Of a stretch of DNA of 64,000 bases, positions 45,988 to 54,518 are shown piece after piece. The position numbers were made by a program, and so were the translations under genes. Under the pieces are notes generated by a model. The model was not told the DNA's origin. It saw only the letters and a program-made list of their open reading frames with translations, and searched no databases. Source of the DNA: Kaistella montana (lineage in GTDB: Bacteria; Bacteroidota; Bacteroidia; Flavobacteriales; Weeksellaceae); the NCBI RefSeq assembly GCF_024436175.1, contig NZ_JANFQP010000002.1:124001-188000 (forward strand). Direction: 5' to 3'. The number at the start of each line of letters is the position of its first letter. Within the stretch, counting starts at the first letter, position 1.

Positions 45988-46426
45988 TTTTTTCGTTTGG
46001 TAGGCGCATTTCGAGATACTTCGAAGTAAAGCCTAATTTTTCGTAAAGATATTTTGCGGGATTATCAGGTTCGCAATGCAGCGCAATAGCACCATCGCAA
46101 ACCTTGATTGTTTCCTGCATCAGTTTTTTTCCAATTCCTCTGCCTCTGTATTTTTCGTGGGTAGCAATGTAAACTAAAATATTTTCGGGAATGTATTTCT
46201 GCATCCCTGTTTTATTGACTACGACTGCACCCACAATCATTTCTTTGTCTGTAGCGACAAGCAGATAACCGCCTTTTCCGTTTTCATTTTCGGAAACGTA
46301 GTTTAAGGCAAGCATAATATCGTCTTTCGGGTCACCAAATTCTTGCAAATGTTCGAAAAGAAAATTAGCAACTTCGTGACGGTAAGACAGCGGAATGTGT
46401 GTATTGGAAAACTTTATAATTTGCAT
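45965..46426 (-). CDS. GNAT-family N-acetyltransferase
   Basis: 153 residues with the GNAT core: ILVYIATHEKYRGRGIGKKL (the acetyl-CoA-binding Q/RxxGxG/A loop near residue 95) and ALHCEPDNPAKYLYEKLGFT near residue 120. The substrate is unknown. It overlaps the racemase-like gene by 23 bp and follows the universal stress gene by 15 bp, so the three are one unit. A role acting on an amino-acid product of the racemase is possible. Confidence 0.88.
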   Translation of the reverse strand: MQIIKFSNTHIPLSYRHEVANFLFEHLQEFGDPKDDIMLALNYVSENENGKGGYLLVATDKEMIVGAVVVNKTGMQKYIPENILVYIATHEKYRGRGIGKKLMQETIKVCDGAIALHCEPDNPAKYLYEKLGFTSKYLEMRLPNEKNVNSNTQ

Positions 46427-46441
46427 TTGTGTTCGTTATTT

Positions 46442-47353
46442 TTAAACCGGCATCATTGGATAAGGCATAGCCACATACTCCTGGGCAGGCGTAGCCTCTT
46501 CTTCTTTAGGGAAGAACAAAACCGGTCTTTTGGATTTATAGACTATATTTTCAGTAAAATTATTTTTGAATAGTTGGGTAAAAGATTTTTCCGTAGAAAC
46601 ATTTACCGCAATCAAATCCGAATTATTTTCGTCTCCGATTGCCAAAATATCGTTGTGAGGTTCCAAAGAAAATTTTAAATCCTCTTTAATAGTAGAAATT
46701 TCAGAATTGTGTAATTTTTCACTAAAAATTTGTACTTTATTTCCTAAATTCCGGATGTTACTCTTGCGATCGAAAGCGTCGATAGCCACAAGACGAACAT
46801 TGGCTTTATTCTTTTTGGCGATTGGCATTACAGACTGCAGTTTATCTTCCACCGCCTTTACATTGCGAATCGGAAAAAGGATTTTTTCAAACTTTTCCTT
46901 ATTGAAATTTTCAGGAATCGTCATGACCGGTACCGCACTGTTTGCGATAATCTCATAGGTATTCGAACTGATAAAGCCCGGTCTTCTTTTTGGATATTGC
47001 ACAGGCATCAAAATGAGGTCTATGTTTTTCTGCTTGCTGTATTTCAGAACTTGTGTAGCGACAGATCCAATGGCGTGTTGGGCGATAACATCTTCATTTG
47101 TAATTTTCCTCATCACCATTTTGTAAGTTGCTAATTGTTTTTCCGCAGACTCAATCATTGCGTTTCCGTGGAAAAAAAATTTTCCGCTCGATACACTTCC
47201 TGTTCCCAACAATGAGATAGGGATCACATTAAGCACATGCACCTTAGCACCGTGACGGTTAGCTACTGCTGCAGCGATGTTCAGAAATTTTTCATTTCTA
47301 CGGGTAAAGTCTAGGGGAATCAGTATATTTTTTATTGCATTATTCATCTTCAT
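46442..47353 (-). CDS. Universal stress protein, two Usp domains
   Basis: 303 residues with two UspA-like halves. The first starts NILIPLDFTRRNEKFLNIAA and ends with QVLKYSKQKNIDLILMPVQ. The second begins near residue 155 (KILFPIRNVKAVEDKLQ) and ends DILAIGDENNSDLIAVN. The nucleotide-binding G-2x-G-9x-G(S/T) loop is weak, so ATP binding is uncertain. First gene of an operon with the GNAT and racemase-like genes. Its promoter carries the AraC-type box at 47366-47384. Confidence 0.88.
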   Translation of the reverse strand: MKMNNAIKNILIPLDFTRRNEKFLNIAAAVANRHGAKVHVLNVIPISLLGTGSVSSGKFFFHGNAMIESAEKQLATYKMVMRKITNEDVIAQHAIGSVATQVLKYSKQKNIDLILMPVQYPKRRPGFISSNTYEIIANSAVPVMTIPENFNKEKFEKILFPIRNVKAVEDKLQSVMPIAKKNKANVRLVAIDAFDRKSNIRNLGNKVQIFSEKLHNSEISTIKEDLKFSLEPHNDILAIGDENNSDLIAVNVSTEKSFTQLFKNNFTENIVYKSKRPVLFFPKEEEATPAQEYVAMPYPMMPV

Positions 47354-47365
47354 AAAAGTTTAGTG

Positions 47366-47384
47366 CAAAGGTAAAATATACCAT
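47366..47384 (-). promoter_or_regulatory. Promoter/operator of the universal stress protein operon
   Basis: On the minus strand ATGGTATATTTTACCTTTG. It differs by one base from the element before the araC-type gene and contains a TAnnTTTG -7 match (TACCTTTG) directly abutting the ATGGTATATTTT box. Confidence 0.65.
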
Positions 47385-47546
47385 ACTTTCAGTGTGGGAA
47401 GATTTAGGCGGATGGTGGTACAATTTACATTCGTGAATACTAGAGGCTTGCTATCTACTGGAATATAATCAAAACCTTTAGAAATTATATTATTATTTAG
47501 GTTAATTATATTTTTCATAGCAAATTCGTTCCTCAGGAAGCACTAA

Positions 47547-48839
47547 ATGTATTACATAGAAATATTGGTTCTATTCTTAATGATATTATTAAACGGCATT
47601 TTCTCAATGAGTGAAATCGCATTGGTATCTGCAAAGAAATTCAAATTTGAAAATTTGGCTACAAAAGGAAGTGCCAATGCTAAAAAAGTAATACCACCCG
47701 CCGAAAAACCGAATACATTTTTATCCACCGTACAGATTGGCATTACCTTAATCGGCATATTTACAAGTGTTTACAGCGGCGATAAAATTACTGAAGATGT
47801 AAAAGTATTCCTTTCGAGGTTCGAGTCACTGCAGCAATATTCTGATTCAATCTCCGTGGTGTTGGTACTTGTTATATTAACATTTTTTTCCATTGTTTTT
47901 GGGGAACTCATTCCGAAAAGAATGGGCCTGATTTTTCCGGAAAAAATCGCCGTGATGATGGCAAAACCCATGATATTGCTTTCCACCATTGCAAAGCCGT
48001 TTATCTGGCTGCTTACCAGCACCAATAATTTTGTCCTTGGTATTTTCGGTATAAAAGAAAAAAATGACGGACTGGTAACCGAAGAAGAAATAAAAGCCAT
48101 GCTGCACCAAAGTGTGGAAGGTGGTGATGTGAAAATAATAGAGCACAATATTGTTGAGCGTGTATTCGCATTGGGAGACCGACGTGTGCGCGAACTGATT
48201 ACGCCAAGGAAAGACCTAATTTATTTCGACATTACCGACGGGTTGCAGATGATAAAAGAAAAAAGCAATATAGAATCCCATTCCATTTATCCTGTGGTAG
48301 ATAAGAACCTGGATAATTTGATAGGATATGTATCTGTAAAAGAGCTTTTTTCTCAAGTTACTGATTCTGAAGAATTTCAACTTAGGTCATTTATAAGCGA
48401 ACCACTATTTGTGCATGAAAACACTGCTGCTTACCGGGTTTTGGAACAGTTTAAAACTAAAAGAATTTACTACGCATTTGTTGTTGACGAATATGGCTTC
48501 CTGGAAGGATTGATTGCGATGGATGACTTAATGGATGCCTTAATAGGTGATGCAACCGATTATGGACAAAGAGAAATGCAGATTTCTGAAAATACTGACG
48601 GGAGTTTTATATTGGACGGTCAATTTTCCTACTACGAACTATTGCAAAAATTATAATTGGAAGATGAGTATGAACCCGGTGACTATAACACCGTGGATGG
48701 TTTCCTCATCTCCCAACTGCAACATTTCCCAAAAGAGCGAGAAGAAGTTTTTTGGAACGATTATATTTTCACCATTCTTAAAACTGATAAGAAAAGGATT
48801 GAAAAAGTGAGCGTAAAGCCTGCAGCAGAACAGACTTAG
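47547..48839 (+). pseudogene. CNNM/HlyC-type hemolysin-family transporter gene with in-frame TAA
   Basis: The frame is open for 369 residues, stops at TAA (48654-48656), and continues in the same frame for 60 more family-typical residues (LEDEYEPGDYNTVDGFLISQ...). In order: a DUF21 transmembrane domain (residues 1-185, ILVLFLMILLNGIFSMSEIA), two CBS repeats (about 200-335) and a CorC_HlyC transporter-associated domain cut by the stop. CNNM proteins move magnesium or related cations. A single base change restores the full 430-residue protein, so this is a recent nonsense mutation or a sequencing error. Confidence 0.85.
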
Positions 48840-48873
48840 TACAAAAACATCCCTATTTTAACATATTTAAAAA

Positions 48874-51054
48874 TTACGATTTAAAGCGGAACGGAATTTC
48901 CTGCTGCACAGCACATACCTTCTTAACCTCTGAACCCTCTTTATTTTTAGCATCTACTATTTCTGGTTCCAAAAAATTAACTGCGTACACATAGGAGTTA
49001 TTTTTCATCACCCGGTTGTAACCATGTTTTCGTAACGCTTTTCCCAATTTGTTTACAGAAGCATCCGATATATTTAGATTTGCCCGGCTTGTTATCATTT
49101 GCAGAATTTGTGTGGTGTTTAAAAAGTACTGGGCGGTTTCTTTTTCTGCACTTTCAAACCAAGTTAAAAGCAATTCCTCTTCCGGACTTCTTAACTGATA
49201 CTGTTCGTTGTTGGCGTTAATCTCTTTGATTTCTTCCTGATTGAACCAATGGCGGAATTCTGATTTGTAGAGTGATACTGCCTGAGCATACACTTTGTTG
49301 ATATCAATATTATGGGTGTATTCGATATTTTCTACTTCGAAGCAAAGGAAACGGCGTGAGCCGGTTGTATCATTTAAAAATTGGGCGGTGTTTACAGAAC
49401 CTGCGAATGATGCACGTCTTGGCATATTTTCATTGTTGTGTCCGTAGGCTTTTCGCATTCTGATGTGGGTTTTAGTGATGATTTCTTTAAGGGAACCTAT
49501 TTCAGTTTTATTTAAGTTTTCCAATTCGTCCAAATTGATTAACATACATTCTGCTAAGTGAATTAAAGTGTCTTTATTGCTTGGGTTTATAGTCCCGGAA
49601 AAGATATATTCTTTCAAAGGTTTAGGCATCAGTTTTTCTATCCACGTTGTTTTTCCTAAACCTTGCTTTCCACTAAAAACAATTACTGTTTGATTGACTT
49701 GCTTTTCATCGAGTACACAAGCCACCATAGCCACAAACCATTTTTTGAAACACACTCTCCATAAATCTTGTTTTGTGGTGGTTATAGTATCTGCAAGCAG
49801 TTCTATATAGTCGGTTTCATCAGTGTTTGCCTGCAGATTGTTGAAATAATCTTCAAACGGATCGTACATTTCGCAGTAGTCGGAATGCAGGAGATTCCGT
49901 AAGGAATTGATGCTGCATTTCACTTTGGCTTTTAAGATTTCGCGAAGGATTGAGTTTTCGGTGAAGTCGGTCATTGGTTTGTATTTGTATGCTTTTAACG
50001 TTTTAAATTCTAATTTCCCTAAAACAGTGTTGTAACGAAAGTTGTAACGGTTGTTGAGAAACATTTCCAGTTTGTCAATGTAGGACGGTTGTTCTTCATC
50101 GTCATCAGAGAAATTTCCGTCTTCGGTTTTTGTCGCGAACGGTTCACCGGAATTTTTTCTATTACTCGTCAATCGATCGGATTTCGCAGATTTTTTTGTT
50201 GGTGTAAAAGTATCTGTGTTATGTTCTGCGGTGTTTTGGTAGGCACTCTGGACTGCTGTTGTAACTTCTCTTGCATCATAGCCATAATCCGCTAAAATAT
50301 AGCCCAATGCCATTGCTTCCGAAATTCCTTTACGGTTCAGATTGTTGGCTAAAGCAAAAACGAAGTTATTACGGTTGCCTTCAGTGAACTGGATTTTCTT
50401 TTCGGTGAAGCGGACAGCATGCTCATACAAAACATCATAATCCGCTTGCGGATTATTTTGATGTTTTGAGATTCCTCGCTTTTGCGCGGAATGACAATCT
50501 TCTATTTTCGGATTATCAGCAAAGATTTCGGAATTTTCGTTCAGGTATAATTCGGGATCAAAGGACATAAAGCAAAGTCTTGTAATGTCTTTTCCTGATT
50601 TATCGATTTCTACCTCCAATAATTCTTCGAAATATCGCTGTAATTCCAAGAAGGTTTCTTTGTGCTGTTCTTTATCCGTCGAAACTTTCACGAAAATTTT
50701 CAGTCCATTTCCTGAAGGACTTACGAATGAAGCAAATACAAAATCATCCATTCTTATTTTAGTCCTGCATTGCTGGAGTTTTTCTTTTTCGAGTTTGTCT
50801 ATATCCAATACCATTAATCCGTTGTAATTGGTAAGGAATTCCATTTTTCTGCCGCCGTTAAATGTTGCACTGGGCGTAAATGCCGGAAGGGATTTTTTTG
50901 CTCTTTCTGCGGCTTCTTTCTTGTCGTCGGCAAGAGATTTTCTTAAATAAGTGATAGCGTTTTGATATACTCCGGTTTTAATATCGGAAAGGATTTTCAG
51001 AATATCTTTTTGTTCGGTTACTTCGTTGAAGTTTTTAAATATGGTGGATTTCAT
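48874..51054 (-). CDS. VirE/BT4734-type primase-helicase of a mobile element
   Basis: 726 residues. The N-terminal region (1-200) matches the BT4734/BF3469 (VirE N) fold with primase-like NYNGLMVLDIDKLEKEK and FASFVSPSGNGLKIFVKV. The middle has a PriCT-like helical part. The C-terminal VapE/VirE helicase has the Walker A loop FSGKQGLGKTTWIEKLM and the following MLINLDELENLNKTEIGSLK. Such proteins initiate replication of Bacteroidetes mobile elements. It lies between the cargo and the excisionase-like/integrase genes, part of the element's core. Confidence 0.88.
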   Translation of the reverse strand: MKSTIFKNFNEVTEQKDILKILSDIKTGVYQNAITYLRKSLADDKKEAAERAKKSLPAFTPSATFNGGRKMEFLTNYNGLMVLDIDKLEKEKLQQCRTKIRMDDFVFASFVSPSGNGLKIFVKVSTDKEQHKETFLELQRYFEELLEVEIDKSGKDITRLCFMSFDPELYLNENSEIFADNPKIEDCHSAQKRGISKHQNNPQADYDVLYEHAVRFTEKKIQFTEGNRNNFVFALANNLNRKGISEAMALGYILADYGYDAREVTTAVQSAYQNTAEHNTDTFTPTKKSAKSDRLTSNRKNSGEPFATKTEDGNFSDDDEEQPSYIDKLEMFLNNRYNFRYNTVLGKLEFKTLKAYKYKPMTDFTENSILREILKAKVKCSINSLRNLLHSDYCEMYDPFEDYFNNLQANTDETDYIELLADTITTTKQDLWRVCFKKWFVAMVACVLDEKQVNQTVIVFSGKQGLGKTTWIEKLMPKPLKEYIFSGTINPSNKDTLIHLAECMLINLDELENLNKTEIGSLKEIITKTHIRMRKAYGHNNENMPRRASFAGSVNTAQFLNDTTGSRRFLCFEVENIEYTHNIDINKVYAQAVSLYKSEFRHWFNQEEIKEINANNEQYQLRSPEEELLLTWFESAEKETAQYFLNTTQILQMITSRANLNISDASVNKLGKALRKHGYNRVMKNNSYVYAVNFLEPEIVDAKNKEGSEVKKVCAVQQEIPFRFKS

Positions 51055-51148
51055 TTTGTTAGAAGTTAGATTTTAGAAGTTAGATTTTAGAGAAAAGCCC
51101 TCACTGAATTTGAGGGCTTAAAGGTTTCAGCGCTTGGAACATTGTCAG

Positions 51149-51430
51149 TCACTTTTTCGCGAAAGACTTGTTGTAGTGATCCTGCATGGTCTTTTCAACA
51201 TCAGACAGTTTGTAGTAGATTTTACTGCCTACCTGGGAAAAAGAAATCTTCCCTTCATCGCGCCAGGTCTGTGCTGTTCTGCGTGAGATTTTCAGCATTG
51301 CGATTAATTCTTCATTGTCCAGGAATACTTCCTGTTTTGCTGCTGTCTTAGCGTTAAGTTTTTCGTGAATCTCATTAATTTTTGAGATTAGACCATCAAA
51401 TTGCTCTTTTGATAAAATAATTGCTTCCAT
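51149..51430 (-). CDS. Excisionase-like helix-turn-helix protein (HTH_17)
   Basis: 93 residues from the ATG at 51430, chosen over one 10 codons upstream because MEAIILSKEQFDGL is the family-like start. A MerR/Xis-type winged HTH (NEELIAMLKISRRTAQTWRD, then GKISFSQVGSKIYYKLSDVE) occupies residues 35-80. In Bacteroidetes islands this gene nearly always neighbours the VirE-type primase and integrase and controls excision or replication. Confidence 0.9.
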   Translation of the reverse strand: MEAIILSKEQFDGLISKINEIHEKLNAKTAAKQEVFLDNEELIAMLKISRRTAQTWRDEGKISFSQVGSKIYYKLSDVEKTMQDHYNKSFAKK

Positions 51431-51519
51431 AATATTTTTGGGTTTAAGATTATGAAGCAAAGTTGTGGGAAAGAAAAAAGTCCGGAAGTCCCGAAATGGT
51501 CTCGCCGGGACTATTCTTT

Positions 51520-52428
51520 TTACAACAGTTTATCTAAGTCTATGCGTTTGTGAGAGTTAGGTCGTTTATCATTTTTTGAAGGGCGCAAAATAGTTTCAAC
51601 TGTAGCGGGACTTAATGAAAGTCCCGCTCGATCTTCAAATGAATTTACGATAACCGCAACAATATCCTGCACTGAACCGTCAATAAAAGGCTTTCCATCC
51701 TCAAACATCTCACGATTCAACTGGAAAAACACATCAACAATCTGATTTACATTGCAGTTGATCCTTAGTTTGGAATATGGCAATAAACCTTCCGGGGTGG
51801 AAGGCAGAGCATTCTGCATTTCTGCTTTTGCTTTGGCATAACTTTGAAGTTTTCCAATGAGTTTCTGGCATTCCTGTTCAAAGTCCGGCAATTTGTTATT
51901 TATCAATTCCAGTTCTGCTGTACTGTATTCAAAAATTTCGGTTGTGAGAAAGAACACCTTTTCCTGTATCGTAGGGAGTGAATGGCATTTTAATTTCGAT
52001 TCCTTAAAACTGAAATATCTTTCCTCTGACTGTGCGTTTATTTCTCTTGCCGGTGGTCTCTTAGTTTTTTCTTTTGATTTTTCAATTTTGAGTTCCTGCC
52101 TTTACAGTTCAATGCAGGTCTGAAATTTCATCAGTTTAGAATCACGCTTTGCCTCATGGAAGATTTCCTCATTCTCGGAAATGAGCTTCTCAAACTTGTT
52201 GAGCCAAAACATGGGATCTTTGACCAGGCTACAATGGTGGTTCAGAAAGTCGGGAATGTTGGAATTGTTTTGGTTGAAGGCCTTTGTGAAGAGTGCCTGG
52301 CAGTATGTTTCGAGGGTTTCCTCCGGGATTTTTTCAATATCAAATAAGGCGTTGAACGCGTCCGTAACCTTTACAGACGAAAATTGCACGAAGGGTGCAG
52401 TTTCCTTTATGAGATACCTGGAAGCCAT
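51520..52428 (-). pseudogene. RteC-like mobile-element gene split by an in-frame TAA
   Basis: One reading frame runs from the ATG at 52428 to the stop at 51520, broken only by a TAA at 52102-52104. The 108-residue N-terminal part and about 193 codons after the stop read as one protein of about 302 residues. The C-terminal part (YSKLRINCNVNQIVDVFFQL...KNDKRPNSHKRIDL) resembles the RteC domain of Bacteroides conjugative-element regulators. A CAA-to-TAA change would explain the stop. The family assignment is moderate; the frame continuity is direct observation. Confidence 0.7.
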
Positions 52429-52677
52429 GGCTATGATATATTAGACTTTCTTTTATGAAAGTATTGTTTGCTTTTAACTGCATTGTTTGGTTTTTAAGCA
52501 AAAATCTTTTAAAATCATAACCGAAAACATTAAGATTTTCACTTTTAGCGACTAAATGTAAATTTAGGAAATTGGATGCAAACTTTTAAAAAAGAAATTT
52601 TCTGAAATAAAAAAAACCTTAAAAAAAGATTTTAAGGCTTTGAATATCTACTTTTTAGGTTATCAACAGAATAGAAA

Positions 52678-53895
52678 TTAAATTACAAACTGATCGACCG
52701 CTTTTGAAAGTTCTTCATTTACGATTTTGGCATAAATCTGCGTGGTGGAAATATCTTTATGATCTAAAAGTTTTGAAACGTGCTCAATCCTCATGCCCTT
52801 ATTTAAAGCCATTGTGGCAAATGTATGACGGCTTAAATGGAAATGGAGTGTAAAGGGGAATTCCAAATCCTTACCTAATTTACGGAGATAGACATTGCAC
52901 AGTCCGTTTTGGTTTGAAACAGCTCTTCTCCTTCCTTCTGCATCAATCGAAAAATAATTTTTTTCCGTAATTGCAGGAAAAAGAAATTCCCCCAGATTGT
53001 CGGGATGGTTTCTGTATTTTTTGATGATTTTCTGCGCGGTTTCGCCAATTTTGAAATGGTGTACACGCCCGGTTTTTTCGACCTCTTTACGAATCATGTG
53101 TGTTTCTGGATCGTATTCATATACCGTAAGCGTTACAACATCTGAAAATCTTAAACCTCCCGCAGAAACCGAAAACATAAACAGGTCCCGGTATAGTTCT
53201 GCCTTAGACCGTCCTTCAAACTTATGCTTCTTTAGTTTTTCAAACTGCTCTTCTGTCAAGAAGTTTCTTTTGCTGGGTTCCGTCTCCAACTTGAGTTTCT
53301 TGAATGGATACAAGCTTTCATCAATGATTTCCTCTTCCTGGGCGTGCTTGAACATCATAGAAAGAACAATCATACTTAACTTTTGGGAAGTCTTATTGTT
53401 TTTCAGAACATTTCCGGCATACAGCATATAGTCTTTTAGAAGGCCAACTGTAATATCATCAAACATAATACTGTCGTCATTGACGAAGCTTTTGAATTTT
53501 TTTAGTTGCGATGCGTAAACTTTGTAAGTTTGCGGAGAGTAGATGTGTTCCAGCTTTTTCAGCTTTTTCTCGGAATATTCAAAGAATTTTACATGGTCTT
53601 TTCCCTTGATGGCTTCCTTTAATTTTCTGGCAGTAACAGATTTTGATTTTCTTTCGGAATCGGCAATAGTTGCTGAAGCTTCGGCAAGTTTTGCCATAAG
53701 CATCGCATTCATCCGGGCACTGTTGGGGAAACTCTTGCGGACTTTCTTATTGTCGTCATCCCATTGGGACGGGTGAACCTTTAGGCCGGTGCTGATAAAC
53801 TTTGACTGTCGGTCATGAATAAGCCGGATGTAAAGCGGGCATTTGCCTTCCTTATCAGGCTGCTGCGTTCTGAGGATAAATTTCACTGAGGCCAT
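52678..53895 (-). CDS. Tyrosine recombinase / site-specific integrase
   Basis: 405 residues from the ATG at 53895 (MASVKFILRT), with a Bacteroidetes-type N-terminal arm-binding domain, a SAM-like core-binding domain (about 105-200) and a C-terminal catalytic domain. Catalytic residues are visible: Arg in AGGLRFSDVVTL, the HxxR in HLSRHTFATMALNKG, His in LLDHKDISTTQ and the Tyr nucleophile in IYAKI. It would integrate and excise the element. Its upstream region carries several GTACAAC motifs and the right boundary repeat. Confidence 0.95.
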   Translation of the reverse strand: MASVKFILRTQQPDKEGKCPLYIRLIHDRQSKFISTGLKVHPSQWDDDNKKVRKSFPNSARMNAMLMAKLAEASATIADSERKSKSVTARKLKEAIKGKDHVKFFEYSEKKLKKLEHIYSPQTYKVYASQLKKFKSFVNDDSIMFDDITVGLLKDYMLYAGNVLKNNKTSQKLSMIVLSMMFKHAQEEEIIDESLYPFKKLKLETEPSKRNFLTEEQFEKLKKHKFEGRSKAELYRDLFMFSVSAGGLRFSDVVTLTVYEYDPETHMIRKEVEKTGRVHHFKIGETAQKIIKKYRNHPDNLGEFLFPAITEKNYFSIDAEGRRRAVSNQNGLCNVYLRKLGKDLEFPFTLHFHLSRHTFATMALNKGMRIEHVSKLLDHKDISTTQIYAKIVNEELSKAVDQFVI

Positions 53896-53994
53896 AAGCA
53901 AAATATATTTTCGATGTTGTACTAAAAATTCTGTTTTTTGAAAAGGAACGCAAACCGCTGAAATACTGTATATTCAAATGGATGCAACCTGATA

Positions 53995-54021
53995 CAAAGG
54001 TACAACATTTAGTACAACAAA
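53995..54021 (-). promoter_or_regulatory. Possible integrase promoter overlapping the boundary repeat
   Basis: Minus-strand TACCTTTG (53995-54002) fits the TAnnTTTG -7 element, with TTTG at 54018-54021 upstream. The 15-nt spacing is shorter than usual. If real, integration would regenerate or alter the integrase promoter. Confidence 0.35.
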
Positions 54022-54023
54022 TT
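53998..54023. repeat. Candidate attachment site, right (attR-like)
   Basis: AGGTACAACATTTAGTACAA followed by CAAATT. Near-identical in the same orientation to 22133-22157, and located about 100 bp upstream of the integrase start, where such sites are expected. Confidence 0.5.
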
Positions 54024-54462
54024 CTATTTTCCGTTGCTTTTTTATGCTTTTAATTTAACAGTTAAAAAACAAATGTAGCCTATTAATAGGCATTTAGAAG
54101 TATTTTGAAACATTGATTTGAATATATCGTACAACACATAAATTTACGTATCTTTTCGAAAAGACAAAGTTTTTATTACAAAAAACGCATAAAAAAACGA
54201 AACATTTTGGTGCAGTTCAACCTATCTGAAAATCCCACAAAACTCTTTTGAACATTTTTCAAAACCACACAATATATTCATCCAACTTGGCAATTCCATT
54301 GCGTAATTCTCATTTATTCGTGAATATTTTAAATTATTCGTAATGAAAGTTTGATAAGGCTACCTTATACAAACCTTATACCTACTCTTATTATTGAATT
54401 CAAAATAAAAGCACTACATTTTTTGAAATATGAAAATACAATCGGATTACGACTAGTGTTTC

Positions 54463-54503
54463 TAAAAAAACAACTGCAAATCCAGAAAATGCAGTTGTTT
54501 GAT
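54463..54503 (-). terminator. Terminator of maeB
   Basis: AAACAACTGCA (54469-54479) and TGCAGTTGTTT (54490-54500) form an 11-bp stem with a run of A on the plus strand before it, i.e. a U run in the minus-strand transcript, just 3' of maeB. Confidence 0.8.
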
Positions 54504-54518
54504 AAGGTATTGATAAAA

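Larger units (their letters stand above)
22133..54023. mobile_element. Putative integrated genomic element (about 31.9 kb) with tyrosine integrase at its right end
   Basis: Defined by near-identical 25/26-bp direct repeats at both ends and by the integrase, excisionase-like HTH and VirE/primase genes at the right end. I see no relaxase, coupling protein or conjugation genes, so it would be an integrative but not self-conjugative element, or a decayed one. The cargo is a nuclease, a phage-like cassette, restriction/defence-like genes and a stress/transport cluster. The boundaries are inference. Confidence 0.5.
53896..54518. other. Integrase upstream region and chromosomal junction
   Basis: Gene-less. 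Holds repeated GTACAACA motifs (inverted copy at 53915-53924, direct copies from 54000, 54012 and about 54136), the right boundary repeat and the maeB terminator. Beyond about 54030 it is AT-rich flank with no feature I can name. Confidence 0.55.

Noticed and set aside
48657-48839. Separate 60-residue gene starting with TTG
   Set aside because: It is the C-terminus of the CNNM-type gene, in the same frame directly after the internal TAA.
51520-51957. Separate 145-residue gene
   Set aside because: It is the in-frame continuation of the gene starting at 52428 after a single TAA; better described as one interrupted gene.
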